Source: Parapedobacter soli | Lineage (GTDB): Bacteria; Bacteroidota; Bacteroidia; Sphingobacteriales; Sphingobacteriaceae | Direction: 5' to 3' | Length of the DNA: 56,912 nt | NCBI RefSeq assembly: GCF_025460835.1 | Contig: NZ_JAMXAY010000034.1 | Span: 1-56,912, forward strand | Part shown: in pieces, positions 25,357-35,301 of the stretch | Layout: each line of letters starts with the position of its first letter | Position numbering within the stretch: the first letter of the stretch is position 1 | Notes under the pieces: generated by a model | Database searches by the model: none | What the model was told of the DNA's origin: nothing | Seen by the model: the letters and a program-made list of their open reading frames with translations, nothing else | Position numbers and translations under genes: made by a program

Positions 25357-27882
25357 CTATCGAATCGAAACCATCCGTTCCTCTCCAGTGTCGGGCAGAC
25401 AGATTAGGATGGCTTTGGCGGCTTCATCCCAAGCCCATTGCACAGCGTCGGTCGCGCTGGCCAAATTGCTATTAACCTTCGCTGCCTTTACCTGCTTTAT
25501 TTTCTTGCTGCTCAAAAGTACCGTCTTCGGCTTTTCCGATAAATGGATCCGAAACAGGAAGTTCCGCTCCCCGGTGATACGATAGCCTTGTTGTTCCCGC
25601 TTTCCGATCTGCAACAAATACCCATCGCGCTCGGTCCGGCAACTGATTTCGGTCTTGGCATACACATCTTCGAGGTAATCCGTAGTCTCTCCGTCATCTT
25701 CATAGAGCTCGAATGTGGCTTCCTGATTCACCCGTGCCGGGAAAACATCCCAGGTAATGGGGTAAACCGGCACCTCATGGATGTACTGCATCACGGGCAT
25801 GGTGGGGATGATGGATCCTTTTTTGGCAAACAGTGGGATAACATGCAGCGGGGCATCAACGGTGATCCATTGGCCACCTTTATGCACCGTCTGCTTGTCG
25901 TTGTAATCCACCCATTCGCCTTCGGGCAGGTACACATCCTTCGTCACCGCGTCTTTTTCAACCACTGGCGCGACCAGTAGCTCCTCACCCATGAAAAACT
26001 GGCCGTCAGCTTTGGTGGCTTCCCGATCGTTGGGGTATTCCAGTAGGGTGGCGCGCATCATCGGCACACCCGTATCGTGAGCTTTTCTCGCATAGGTGTA
26101 GTTGTACGGAAACAAGCGGTATTTCAGTTCGATGGCTTCGCGGGAAAGCCGTTCGGCTTCCTCGCCGAATGCCCAGGGCTCCGACACGTTGCTGCCTTCG
26201 TGGTGGGCGCGGCTCAATGGATTAAACACGCCGAACTGCATCCAGCGGATGTAAAGCTGCGACATCACCAGGGGATCGGTAATATCCCCGCAATAGCCTG
26301 AAATATCGCACGACCAAAACGGGATTAATCCCATCCCCGCTGATACGCCCACAGGAATCTGGTTAGCCAAATGGGCCCATCCGTCCAGCACGTTATTGCC
26401 ATTCCCCGCGTCGCCCGACCAGCCAAACGTATAACGCTGCATGCCGGCATAGGCCGACCGGGTCATCTGAAACACCCGCTTGCCGGGGTTACGCTTATTG
26501 AACTGCTCGGTGACCACACGATCCCACGTTTGGCCGTATACGTTATGGATTTCGTCATGCATCCCCGCATGGTGTTTCATAAACAGCCGGTCGGTCTCCT
26601 CCTCGTTGCTCCAGGCAGGTTCGCCCATGTCGGTCCAAAACCCGCGTACGCCGATAGCTAATGGCTTTTGCTGATACGCGCCCCACCAATCTGCAACTGC
26701 AGGGTTGGTAAAATCAACCACGCCGCAATTGCCACCCCAGGGCCATGGCATGTCATAGGTTTTTCCTGTACGGATGTCTGCTGCGAAGTATCCCAATGAA
26801 TCCGCTTCCTGCCACTGTCTTACATTGCTTTGCGAGATGATCGGATCTTGCGACAGGATCATTTTATAGCCCATACCTGCCAGATCGCTCACCATCGTCG
26901 CCGGATTGTCGTAGCGCTCCGGGTTCCAGTTGAAATCCTGCAGGTGTTCCACCCAGCCGATATCCTGGTAAATGATATCGCAGGGGATTTGCCGGTTCCG
27001 GAACTCATCGGCCACGTCACGGGCCAGGTGTTCAAACGTATAGTCGCCGCGGCACTGCGAAAACCCGAATGCCCATTTCGGCGGCATGATGGGTTTGCCC
27101 GTCAGCGCCGTGTAATGACCAATTAGCTGCTTATAGTCCTGCCCCCATAGGAAGTAGTACAGCATTTCCCCGTCGGGTGCCTCAAACGAAAAATAATCCG
27201 GCGATTCCGTCCCGAATTTGAATTCGGTTTTGTACGTATTATCGAAAAACACCCCGTAGCGGTAGCTGCTCATGAAAAAGGGGATGCTTTTGTACAATGG
27301 ATCCTCGTCCACGCCGTAGCACGGTTTGTCGCTGTTCCACATCTTATACGCCCGGCCGCGCCTGTCCACCGGTCCGGCTTTCTCGCCCAGCCCGAAAAAC
27401 TGTTCATCGGCACGCAGCACTTTGTAAGCAGCTACCCGTTCGCCTTCCTCCACAAACCCACGCTGCTGGTAATCCCCGAAAAGCAATTTCTGGAACTTGT
27501 CGAACACCTGTAGGCCAAAGGGCGATTTCTGCACCCGGATGCGCAGGCGGTCGGTAAAGATTTCATACTGCTGCCCGGCATCGTGCACGTTTACTTCCCC
27601 TTGAAAGCCCAGGTCTTCGTTGACCACGGCAAAGGAAGGGTTGTTCCGCTCGAATTTCCCGTCCGGGGCAATCCATATCTTCAGCACCTCCGCATGCAGC
27701 ACCTGTACCAGCACCTTACCCTGTTCGCCTACACTGAAAACCACGCGGTTTCCGTCCACGTCATAGCCCTGGCAGTCGCCCAGGCTTCCGGTCTGCTGGC
27801 CGTAAGTGCGTAAAACACCGGTCATCAACAGCAGGGCCATCCCAATCGTCCATCGCCTATTATCACTTATCAGTTTCTTCAT
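25357..27882 (-). CDS. GH31 alpha-glucosidase family enzyme
   Basis: An 841-residue exported glycoside hydrolase of family 31. A signal peptide (about 1-28) is followed by the N-terminal galactose-mutarotase-like domain (about 45-250), the TIM barrel (about 260-600) and C-terminal beta domains with a DUF5110-like end. The catalytic nucleophile is Asp418 in GFWTDMGEP and the acid/base is Asp491 in FGWSGDAGN; QFFGLGEKAG is the usual N-terminal signature. In this operon it would cut the isomaltooligosaccharides released by the GH66 enzyme to glucose. It is the last gene, 13 bp after the alpha/alpha-barrel gene. The ATG at 27882 is chosen over one seven codons earlier. Confidence 0.92.
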   Translation of the reverse strand: MKKLISDNRRWTIGMALLLMTGVLRTYGQQTGSLGDCQGYDVDGNRVVFSVGEQGKVLVQVLHAEVLKIWIAPDGKFERNNPSFAVVNEDLGFQGEVNVHDAGQQYEIFTDRLRIRVQKSPFGLQVFDKFQKLLFGDYQQRGFVEEGERVAAYKVLRADEQFFGLGEKAGPVDRRGRAYKMWNSDKPCYGVDEDPLYKSIPFFMSSYRYGVFFDNTYKTEFKFGTESPDYFSFEAPDGEMLYYFLWGQDYKQLIGHYTALTGKPIMPPKWAFGFSQCRGDYTFEHLARDVADEFRNRQIPCDIIYQDIGWVEHLQDFNWNPERYDNPATMVSDLAGMGYKMILSQDPIISQSNVRQWQEADSLGYFAADIRTGKTYDMPWPWGGNCGVVDFTNPAVADWWGAYQQKPLAIGVRGFWTDMGEPAWSNEEETDRLFMKHHAGMHDEIHNVYGQTWDRVVTEQFNKRNPGKRVFQMTRSAYAGMQRYTFGWSGDAGNGNNVLDGWAHLANQIPVGVSAGMGLIPFWSCDISGYCGDITDPLVMSQLYIRWMQFGVFNPLSRAHHEGSNVSEPWAFGEEAERLSREAIELKYRLFPYNYTYARKAHDTGVPMMRATLLEYPNDREATKADGQFFMGEELLVAPVVEKDAVTKDVYLPEGEWVDYNDKQTVHKGGQWITVDAPLHVIPLFAKKGSIIPTMPVMQYIHEVPVYPITWDVFPARVNQEATFELYEDDGETTDYLEDVYAKTEISCRTERDGYLLQIGKREQQGYRITGERNFLFRIHLSEKPKTVLLSSKKIKQVKAAKVNSNLASATDAVQWAWDEAAKAILICLPDTGEERMVSIR

Positions 27883-27895
27883 TACGCTATACTTG

Positions 27896-30553
27896 CTAAT
27901 CATTGATTTTCTGTATGCGGATGCCGGCTACGAGCGCTTCGTCCACCTGTCCATCCATGTTCTTGTTCTGCGGTTCGAAGGCAATCGACCATTGCTGCCT
28001 TCCCGGTTCCAAATCGACCACCAAGGTATTGGAAAATCCGTAATCCGCCCAATTTCCGCTCCCCCGCTGCGGGAATACCAATGTCCCCGTCCATTTGCCG
28101 TTCACTTTCAGCGTACGGGTGGCGCATTTGCTATCCGTCTTTATCGAGCCGTTGCCATTGGCGTAGCGCACGGTGATGGCGTAACGGCCTTTCGATGGCA
28201 CGACGAGTTCACCGGCAATAGGTCTGCCGCCCGGCGTGGTGCGGATAGGTTCATCGAACGTCACCCAACTGGTTCCCTGTTCGTTGTATACAGCTATCGG
28301 TTCGCTACCGAAGGATTCCAGCCCTTGGGCATCGATGGCCACCACACTGTATTCACCGGCCTGTTCTTCGGTAAGGCTGACCTCCGTGTCGGTGGTCTCC
28401 AGCCATTTTGCGCCATTGCGGTACACCGTATAAGTTGCCGCACCGGGTACCGGATTCCATATCAATTTCCCCTTTTCAACCGCCGTTTCCGGTGTTTCGG
28501 GCGAAAAAGCATGGTCCATCAAATGGAACCCGCCATCTCCCCTACCTCCGTTTTCCAGCACGATATGTATCCGGCACGGACCTTTTGTTCCTGCCGGGAT
28601 AAACGCCTCCGCCATCGGCTCGCCGTTCATCGTCATGGAAGCAATGCGGTTGCCACTGCCTTCAAGGGAAATGTCCAGCACCGCCTCCCGGTAGGCATAG
28701 TTTTCCAACCGATGACTGCCCGCCAGCGGCTCCGGCACGAAGGGGCGCAGCCACAGCCCTTCCGGGGTGTTTTCCATGCCGAATACCGCCTTGTGTACGG
28801 TGCCGATGTTGCCTGCAAGGCTCCACAGCATGTTGTCCGAATTAATCTGCGTACCCACGAAATCGCCCGTGGATGCCACGAAATTTTCCTTGTTGGTGAG
28901 GAAGAGTGCTGCGGGACGGTAGACGGAGGCCATGCTTTGCACCAGGGCATCGCCGTTCCCGGCACGGGCGGCGGCCAATGACCAGAAGGCCTGCACAAAC
29001 GGCCATATCCCGTTGTTGTGATACGGCGGTATCCCCGGTATCTGCGGATAGATGCAGGGGATGCCGTATTCGGTCACCGGCATTCCGCGCACCGCCTGTT
29101 TGCTGCGGACATCGTCTGCGATGCCAAACAGGACGGCCAGCGCGTTTCCGAGCGCTTCCGCCCTCGGCGAAAGGAGCGGATAGGTGCGGCCGTACCGATA
29201 TTGTGCGTAATAGCCTTTTTCCGCCATCCAAAGCTGGGCATTGATGCCGTCCCTGACGCGCTGGGCCATCCGGTGGTAATGTACCTGTTCCCCTTTCCTG
29301 CCGAGCATACCGGCCATCGCTGCCATGATTTCATACGCCCTGAAAAACACGGCATTGGTTCCCAGGCATTCCGAACCGTAGATATCCGCCGGTTCCATCC
29401 AGCGGGGATAGGTCTGCTCGCGCCAGTCCAGAAACGAAGATTCGCCCCGGAATAGCCCGGTTGCTTCATTGAAAGCGTTCTTTTCGTCATCCGCCAATGT
29501 ATTGGCAATGATTTCATAGCAATCGGCCATCCATTCCCCGTCGCCCGTATGGAGGTAAACCTCCCAAGCTGCCAATGCCCATACAATCCGGTCGGTGGAC
29601 ACGGGATAGGAGCCGCCCGTACCCGTATCCTGCACGATCTTCCCGTCCTTTACTTTCCGCAGCAAGCTGTATTTGGCCACCTGCGGTTGCAGGGATGCCA
29701 GGGAAAGCAAGATGCTGTAGCTGATGTCGCGCGTCCACACGCCTGCCCACTCTTTCCCGGTACGGAAGGTACTGTCCGGCTCGATGGCATGCAGCAGCTC
29801 TTCAAGGGCGAGGTTGTACAGGGCCACTGGCATCAGGTAATCCGAATGGTACCGCGGGAAGGCCGACAAATCGGCCCGGAGCTTCCACCGTGCCGGTGCT
29901 TCCGGCTTATCGAATATACGGTTCATCTGCAACGTCACTTCATGGATGCCGTCACCGTCTTCATCCTGGAGCCGCAGGTCATCGTGCATACGCAACGATG
30001 CAAAATCCCACGTCAGCGGCTTTGCGCTTCCCGCCACGTACAATCCCGAAAAGTCGGCTTTCCGCAGCGTGTCCCCGGCAAAGTTGATCCAGTAGCCCGC
30101 GGTATCCCATGCGCGGTGGATGTGCCGCAGGTCTACCCGGAGCTTGATGCCGCTGTCAGGCGGCAGGTATAACCCGCTGGCATCGCTGCTGTCCACGTGG
30201 TGCATGCCGAACACCAGCAGCGGACTGATGTAACTGCCATCCGTGGGACGGACGACCAAGCGGTGGTCCATGCCCGAGGGCAGTTCATTGTCCTCACCAT
30301 TGATGGCAAATTTGAAGGTAATTTCGGCAGTGTGGAAAGGATTTTCGGGGCTATGGTAATCCGAAACAATTTCATCCGGTCCAAGCGCCCGTGCGGTAAA
30401 GCCGTTCTGAGTCACCGCAACGTCCGTAAGCGTATAATGCTTTCCTTTATAAATGAGCTTGTTGCCGTGGTTAGTAGCCGTACAGGCCACACAAGCCGCC
30501 ATGACAGCCGTTACCCATCCTTGTTTCCGTATGTATTTCAATAGTATACGCAT
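27896..30553 (-). CDS. Lipoprotein glycoside hydrolase with (alpha/alpha)6 barrel, GH63/GH15-like
   Basis: An 885-residue lipoprotein (lipobox VACT near residue 22). An N-terminal beta domain (about 30-210) resembles family-9-type carbohydrate-binding modules. A central helical barrel (about 230-620) carries VWTRDISYSILLSLASLQP, SSFLDWREQTYPRWM, AEALGNALAVLFG and PYHNNGIWPFVQAFW, the pattern of GH63/GH37/GH15-like inverting enzymes. A C-terminal Fn3-like part (AATYTVYRNGAKWLE) and a CBM6-like end follow. The exact family is uncertain; context suggests an alpha-glucan side-activity. Its ATG overlaps the GH66 stop (TGATG), so translation is coupled. The codon before it is TTG and is not taken as start. 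Confidence 0.75.
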   Translation of the reverse strand: MRILLKYIRKQGWVTAVMAACVACTATNHGNKLIYKGKHYTLTDVAVTQNGFTARALGPDEIVSDYHSPENPFHTAEITFKFAINGEDNELPSGMDHRLVVRPTDGSYISPLLVFGMHHVDSSDASGLYLPPDSGIKLRVDLRHIHRAWDTAGYWINFAGDTLRKADFSGLYVAGSAKPLTWDFASLRMHDDLRLQDEDGDGIHEVTLQMNRIFDKPEAPARWKLRADLSAFPRYHSDYLMPVALYNLALEELLHAIEPDSTFRTGKEWAGVWTRDISYSILLSLASLQPQVAKYSLLRKVKDGKIVQDTGTGGSYPVSTDRIVWALAAWEVYLHTGDGEWMADCYEIIANTLADDEKNAFNEATGLFRGESSFLDWREQTYPRWMEPADIYGSECLGTNAVFFRAYEIMAAMAGMLGRKGEQVHYHRMAQRVRDGINAQLWMAEKGYYAQYRYGRTYPLLSPRAEALGNALAVLFGIADDVRSKQAVRGMPVTEYGIPCIYPQIPGIPPYHNNGIWPFVQAFWSLAAARAGNGDALVQSMASVYRPAALFLTNKENFVASTGDFVGTQINSDNMLWSLAGNIGTVHKAVFGMENTPEGLWLRPFVPEPLAGSHRLENYAYREAVLDISLEGSGNRIASMTMNGEPMAEAFIPAGTKGPCRIHIVLENGGRGDGGFHLMDHAFSPETPETAVEKGKLIWNPVPGAATYTVYRNGAKWLETTDTEVSLTEEQAGEYSVVAIDAQGLESFGSEPIAVYNEQGTSWVTFDEPIRTTPGGRPIAGELVVPSKGRYAITVRYANGNGSIKTDSKCATRTLKVNGKWTGTLVFPQRGSGNWADYGFSNTLVVDLEPGRQQWSIAFEPQNKNMDGQVDEALVAGIRIQKIND

Positions 30554-32307
30554 CAATCGTTAAATTCCAGTATGACCATATTCCAATAAAGCAATTCCGG
30601 CATCCGGAAGGATATTCCGGTCGGGGTGGTATCAAAGGACAGCGGCTCGGCTTTGCCGAACGCACGGTCCGGTGAAGCCATCCACACCCGCTTGACCGGC
30701 CGGGCCGTATCGAGGCGGTACGTACGGCCTTGCAGTTCCGTTGGCGTGGCCTGCGTGCCGTTGGCATCACGCCAATGGAGATGCGTGGCTTGCGTGAAAT
30801 TGAGGAAGTGCAGCACGTGCCTTGTACCCCAATTCATGCCGCTTACCGCCACCTTGCCCTGCTCGATGCTGCCGATGCTCAGCGTTCCCGTGCCTCCCAT
30901 TTCCTCCACATCGGGGCGATAGGGCGCTGCCGCGCCGCGCAGGATGTTTTGATAGGCCACCATGAAATCGTAGTAAGTCAGCATCGCCTTTTTCAGCGAC
31001 TCCGGCATTTGCAGGTTGTTGTTGGGAAAATACTCCTTACCCAGCATGTGTTCGCCGAGTTCGATGTGGGCGCCGCCGCTCGAAAAGATGACCGCATTGG
31101 TAAGCAGTACCGCCGGGGTATTGAATTGGCCGGGAGACCCAGCTTTGTCGTAGTTCATATAGGCGGCAAGCACTGTCGGCAGCCGATGGTTCCCGTAGCC
31201 GTCGTTCATACGGATGATATCCACGAGGTGATTGTAGGATTCGTTGGGCCCCCACACCTCGGTATAAAGCATGTCCACCGGTGATCCGGCTATGCCCTGC
31301 TGCCCATACTGGTTCACGGCGTTCATCACCAGCCTTTTCCCCGGAGCGGCTGCTTTCAGGCTGGCCAGCAGGGGGGGATACGTACCGGCCAACGATACGG
31401 GCATGCCGCTGCCATCGTACAGCATGCCGCGGTCGCCCAGTTGGTCCACGTGGAAACCGTCAAAATCAAATACCTCGTACACCTCCCCCATCTGCTCCGA
31501 AAGGTATCGCTGCCATTCGGTATTCGCTGGGTTCAGCAGGTAGATATCGCTCACGAAAGGCGGCTTGGGCAGTTCATGCCGGTCTTTTTCCGTCCGTTGG
31601 TTGTCCCTGTAAAGGTACCACGTGTCGCTTACTCCCGATGAAGCGGCATCGGCCAGCGCCCCGAACCCCAGGTTGTAGGACATCGTGACCATGTTGTACG
31701 ACTTGGCCAGCTGGATATACCCTTTCACGGTCTGGAGGCGGTTTTCCCGTCCGATGATGTCCTGCCAGCTGTGCAACGGCGCATCCGGCGTGCCTGCAAG
31801 CGGCTTGTGGTGCTTGTAGTGCCAGTCGTAAAATTGGATGCCGTTGATGTGGTGCCGGTTGAGGTTTTCCATCACGGCTGCCATTGATTCCGCAGGCAGG
31901 TCCCCGAAATGGGACAGGAACCCGTATCTCGGGAACCTGCTCCAGTCGGACGAAACGTCCACGCCGATACTGGCGTGGACCTCTTCGCCTTCCCCCGCTA
32001 CTGCCGAATACAGTTCGACCAAGTAGCCTTGGTAATCGGCCGACGGCGGTACCCATGACCAATCTTTACTGGCCAGTGGATGCTCGTTAAGGACTTCCCC
32101 CAAGTGGCTGTACCGTACAGTCATTGCTTCATCCGGCATCCTGTCCGCAGCAAGTTGCACGGTCTCCCCCGGCGCGTAGCGGGCTTTGTCGGTATACAGC
32201 ATCACGCGGTAGCCGTCGCCCACCGTAATGGGATCGTTGGTGGACGACCCTTTCTTGCAGGCCATCCACCCCACCACCAGCATGCTCCACAGGATATATT
32301 TGTTCAT
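30553..32307 (-). CDS. GH66 dextranase-type endo-alpha-1,6-glucanase lipoprotein
   Basis: A 584-residue lipoprotein (lipobox GWMAC) of glycoside hydrolase family 66, whose members are dextranases and cycloisomaltooligosaccharide glucanotransferases. The catalytic nucleophile is Asp288 in DFDGFHVDQLG and the acid/base is Glu350 in YTEVWG. The start is the N-terminal Ig-like domain (about 30-115), then the barrel RYGFLSHFGDL through about 460, and a C-terminal beta domain. The long insert that marks the cyclising enzymes is not obvious, so a dextranase is more likely. It overlaps susE by 4 bp (ATGA). Together with GH31 and SusC/D/E this defines a dextran-type locus similar in gene content to those of Bacteroides. 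Confidence 0.92.
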   Translation of the reverse strand: MNKYILWSMLVVGWMACKKGSSTNDPITVGDGYRVMLYTDKARYAPGETVQLAADRMPDEAMTVRYSHLGEVLNEHPLASKDWSWVPPSADYQGYLVELYSAVAGEGEEVHASIGVDVSSDWSRFPRYGFLSHFGDLPAESMAAVMENLNRHHINGIQFYDWHYKHHKPLAGTPDAPLHSWQDIIGRENRLQTVKGYIQLAKSYNMVTMSYNLGFGALADAASSGVSDTWYLYRDNQRTEKDRHELPKPPFVSDIYLLNPANTEWQRYLSEQMGEVYEVFDFDGFHVDQLGDRGMLYDGSGMPVSLAGTYPPLLASLKAAAPGKRLVMNAVNQYGQQGIAGSPVDMLYTEVWGPNESYNHLVDIIRMNDGYGNHRLPTVLAAYMNYDKAGSPGQFNTPAVLLTNAVIFSSGGAHIELGEHMLGKEYFPNNNLQMPESLKKAMLTYYDFMVAYQNILRGAAAPYRPDVEEMGGTGTLSIGSIEQGKVAVSGMNWGTRHVLHFLNFTQATHLHWRDANGTQATPTELQGRTYRLDTARPVKRVWMASPDRAFGKAEPLSFDTTPTGISFRMPELLYWNMVILEFND

Positions 32308-33755
32308 CGCCGTTCGATGCTTATTGTTTCAAGCAATTGGTTGATGACGATCCGGTAAGTGCCTGCCCGTTCGATTTTCCATTTGAAATCCGGTTCGCCC
32401 TTCGGCACAAATTTCATCCGTGTGCTACCCGGACCCGCACCGTTCACTTCGGGCATGAAGAAATCTGCTCCCCAATTGCCCGTGGCCAATGGAAATTTAA
32501 ATTCGCCTGCGTTCATCGGCCCTTCGTAAGTAAACACATACGGGTCGGTCGGATCTGGCGTCATCGGGTGCGGGTTGTCTATATTCCAGCCCACTGGGGA
32601 TGCATCGCCCACCATCCAGATCTCGGTGTAAGGTACGAATGGCCGGATGGCAATGGTCAGCTGCTCCATATCCAGCGTCACCTTATAAGGTCCGGCTTGG
32701 TCAATCTTCCATTTATAATCCGGATTCCCGCCCGGCACGAGCTGCATGCCATCCAGGCTGATGTCCTGATGGTTTTCCAATGGCATAAAATAATCGGTAT
32801 TGAAGTCGCCCGTTGCCGTAGGGATTTTAAACTCACCGGCATTCATCATGCCGTAGTAATTGAATACGAAAAGGTTGGACGAATCCACCCGCATGGGGGT
32901 GGGCGCCTGGATATCCCAACCCGTCGGCACGGCATCGCCCAATAGCCACAACTGGTCATACAGCGGTTCACTGCCCGGCGCAATGGTGATCGTCAGTTCT
33001 AGCAAATCGACCGTTACGATATAATTGCCTGTGCTTTCAATAACGAACTTATCGTCCGGCTGGTCATCGGCCGTACGCAGTACCAGCATTTCCGCAGATG
33101 CTCCACGGTTGTATGACGGGGAAAACTGGCCCAGCGTGGTGAGGAGTTTAAATTCGCCAGCCGTCAGCGTGCCCTGCCAGGTGAATAAACCAGGCGTCTC
33201 GTTGCTGGCTACCAGCGGTGTAGCGGCATCGGCACTCCAGCCATTAGGCGCCGCATCACCGACGAGGTATAACGTTTCGCTCACCGGTTCGTAAGGCGTG
33301 GCACGAAGCTCGAAAACCGCCGAATCCCGGGTACCATCCATCGTCACCTCGGCAATAACTTTTGCGACAAGTTCGATTTCTTCGCCCGGTGCACCCTGCA
33401 ATTGGCCGATCAGCAAGGCATTCAGTTCACCGGTCGTATAACTCCGGGCTAACACGGCTTTTCCCAGCGGCTCTACCACCGGATTGGCCGAAGGGTTGCT
33501 TTTGCGGGCCACCGATAGCGTATACTCCAGTGCCGAATTGGTGCCTTGGTTCGAGCCGGTGGTCCAGGTTAGTTCCAGTGCCGTTTCAAACGCCTTTCGC
33601 TGGTCAAGCATCAACTGTTCGGCGGAGGCGCTAAGTGCCAACGGCCCCGTTTCTTTGTTCAGTTCGCGCATGTCTGTCTTCTGGCATGACAGCATACACG
33701 CTGCCAGCACGAACAACATAACTATGTTGGGTATAAAGGATGAAATTCTTTTCAT
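32304..33755 (-). CDS. SusE/SusF-like surface glycan-binding lipoprotein with three repeated domains
   Basis: A 483-residue lipoprotein (lipobox MLSC). An N-terminal SusE domain (about 30-150) precedes three tandem starch-binding-like repeats that each begin with a near-identical phrase: LYLVGDAAPNGW, LWLLGDAVPTGW and IWMVGDASPVGW, with AGEFK in the middle of each. In SusE/SusF proteins such modules bind glycan at the cell surface without enzymatic activity. Repeats two and three resemble each other most (NAGEFK, then DYKWKI and DFKWKI), suggesting a late duplication. It is 23 bp after susD and overlaps the GH66 gene by 4 bp. The ATG at 33755 gives the proper lipoprotein signal. Confidence 0.87.
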   Translation of the reverse strand: MKRISSFIPNIVMLFVLAACMLSCQKTDMRELNKETGPLALSASAEQLMLDQRKAFETALELTWTTGSNQGTNSALEYTLSVARKSNPSANPVVEPLGKAVLARSYTTGELNALLIGQLQGAPGEEIELVAKVIAEVTMDGTRDSAVFELRATPYEPVSETLYLVGDAAPNGWSADAATPLVASNETPGLFTWQGTLTAGEFKLLTTLGQFSPSYNRGASAEMLVLRTADDQPDDKFVIESTGNYIVTVDLLELTITIAPGSEPLYDQLWLLGDAVPTGWDIQAPTPMRVDSSNLFVFNYYGMMNAGEFKIPTATGDFNTDYFMPLENHQDISLDGMQLVPGGNPDYKWKIDQAGPYKVTLDMEQLTIAIRPFVPYTEIWMVGDASPVGWNIDNPHPMTPDPTDPYVFTYEGPMNAGEFKFPLATGNWGADFFMPEVNGAGPGSTRMKFVPKGEPDFKWKIERAGTYRIVINQLLETISIERR

Positions 33756-33778
33756 GATCGATTCATTTAATGATGCCA

Positions 33779-35296
33779 TCAATAGCCCGTATTTTGGGTC
33801 AGGTTCGGATTTGCCTCGATTTCCCGAAGCGGGATAGGCAACAGCAGATGCTTGGCCGTGGCGTTTGTCCGGCCGATACCTTGGAAAAACGCCAAGCCAT
33901 ATTGCCCTTGGTCAATCCGGATGAGGTCAAACCAACGGTGCCCCTCAAAGGCCAACTCCATGCGCCGCTCGTGCAGAATCCGCTCCCGCAGCTGCGCTTT
34001 ATCCAACCCCGATACATTGGGGAGCCCGGCACGCCGCCGTACGCGGTTCAACGGACCGCCGGTAGCGATATCCGTGGCAGGCGCCTGTGCTTCATCGCTG
34101 CGGTTCAATTCGTTGAGTGCTTCTGCTTGCATCAGCAACACGTCTGCATAACGCAGTACCGGGAAATTGGCCGGATTGGTATCGTAATCGGGTGATATCG
34201 ATTTGGACACCAAAAACTTCCGAACGTTATATCCCGTCTGTGAATAGCTGCTTTGGTAGGCCATGCCGTCGAAATCCGGACCGCCCTCGTAGAGGATGGT
34301 CTGATCTTTACGGTTGTCCCCCGTTTCATACGCACTGACAAACTCCGCCGTGGGCTGGTTCCAGCCGTATCCACCGGCCACCATATCCGAGTTGCGGGGC
34401 CCGGTAAACGTGCTCACCCATGAGGCCTGGTTTTCATCGTTCCAGAAACCATGGTTAGTCTTGCCGAGGTACTGCACTTCAAACAGGGATTCAGCCGAGT
34501 TTTTGGAAAGCGGATTGAAGTTATCAGCATAGTTGGCATTGAGGGAATAGCCCAACGTGCCAACCAGCTGGCAGTATTCCAACGCCTTCTCATAATTGCC
34601 GATAGTCAGGTATACCTTTGCCAGCAATCCCGCTGCCGTGCCCTTTGATACCCGCCCGATATCGCCTCCGCCGTAGGTTTCGCGCTGGGGCAGCAAATCG
34701 ACAGCAAGCGTCAGGTCTTCAAGGATCTGGTCATAGACCTCGGCTTTTGGTGTGCGCAACGGCCGCAGGTCATCTACAGGGGTCTGGGGTATGGTCAGCA
34801 AGGGTACGTCGCCAAAGAATTGCACCAGCAGGAAATAATAGAGTGCACGAAGCGTCCGCGCTTCGCCAAGTATCCGGTCTTTCACCGCGCCATCGATGTG
34901 CTCCATGCCCGGTACGTTTTGAAGTACCAGGTTACACCGTAAGATACCCGGTGCTGGCCCGCGCCAGATGTCCAATGCCGCTGCATTGTCTGTGGTGGTT
35001 ACAAAGTTGGCGATGTCCTGCGTTTCGATACCATCCGTTCCGCCGCCCGCACCAACGATGCTGTTGCCGGCCCATATATCGGTGGTCCACATCCGCATGT
35101 TGTACAGCTTCGGCCATTGCAGGGGCTGGTAAGCACCGTTTATCGCCGATTCCGCATCCGCCTGTGTCTTCCAGAAATTGGACGAATTTACCGAATCGAA
35201 CGGCTCTTTATCGAGGAATTTTTCGCAACCCGAGGCAGCAACCACGAACAGGGCTACGGCCGCATATCTTATGATCATTAACGTTGATGATTTCAT
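33779..35296 (-). CDS. SusD/RagB-like nutrient-binding lipoprotein of the dextran-type locus
   Basis: A 505-residue surface lipoprotein (lipobox ASGC near residue 22, then EKFLDKEPFDSVNSSNFWKT, the standard SusD opening). Other landmarks are AINGAYQPLQWP, RTLRALYYFLLVQFFGDVPL, KGTAAGLLAKVYLTIGNYEKAL and the C-terminal ELAFEGHRWFDLIRI. It is the partner of the SusC protein whose stop lies 5 bp upstream. The open frame extends 40 codons further into susC, but the ATG at 35296 gives the signal peptide and is chosen. An ATG six codons later (MIIRY) is also possible. Confidence 0.93.
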   Translation of the reverse strand: MKSSTLMIIRYAAVALFVVAASGCEKFLDKEPFDSVNSSNFWKTQADAESAINGAYQPLQWPKLYNMRMWTTDIWAGNSIVGAGGGTDGIETQDIANFVTTTDNAAALDIWRGPAPGILRCNLVLQNVPGMEHIDGAVKDRILGEARTLRALYYFLLVQFFGDVPLLTIPQTPVDDLRPLRTPKAEVYDQILEDLTLAVDLLPQRETYGGGDIGRVSKGTAAGLLAKVYLTIGNYEKALEYCQLVGTLGYSLNANYADNFNPLSKNSAESLFEVQYLGKTNHGFWNDENQASWVSTFTGPRNSDMVAGGYGWNQPTAEFVSAYETGDNRKDQTILYEGGPDFDGMAYQSSYSQTGYNVRKFLVSKSISPDYDTNPANFPVLRYADVLLMQAEALNELNRSDEAQAPATDIATGGPLNRVRRRAGLPNVSGLDKAQLRERILHERRMELAFEGHRWFDLIRIDQGQYGLAFFQGIGRTNATAKHLLLPIPLREIEANPNLTQNTGY

Positions 35297-35301
35297 AACA
35301 A

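Noticed and set aside
27806-28981. Long plus-strand open frame of 391 codons opposite the alpha/alpha-barrel gene
   Set aside because: It is antisense to well-supported coding sequence, has no domain signature, and its composition is that of a GC-rich shadow frame.
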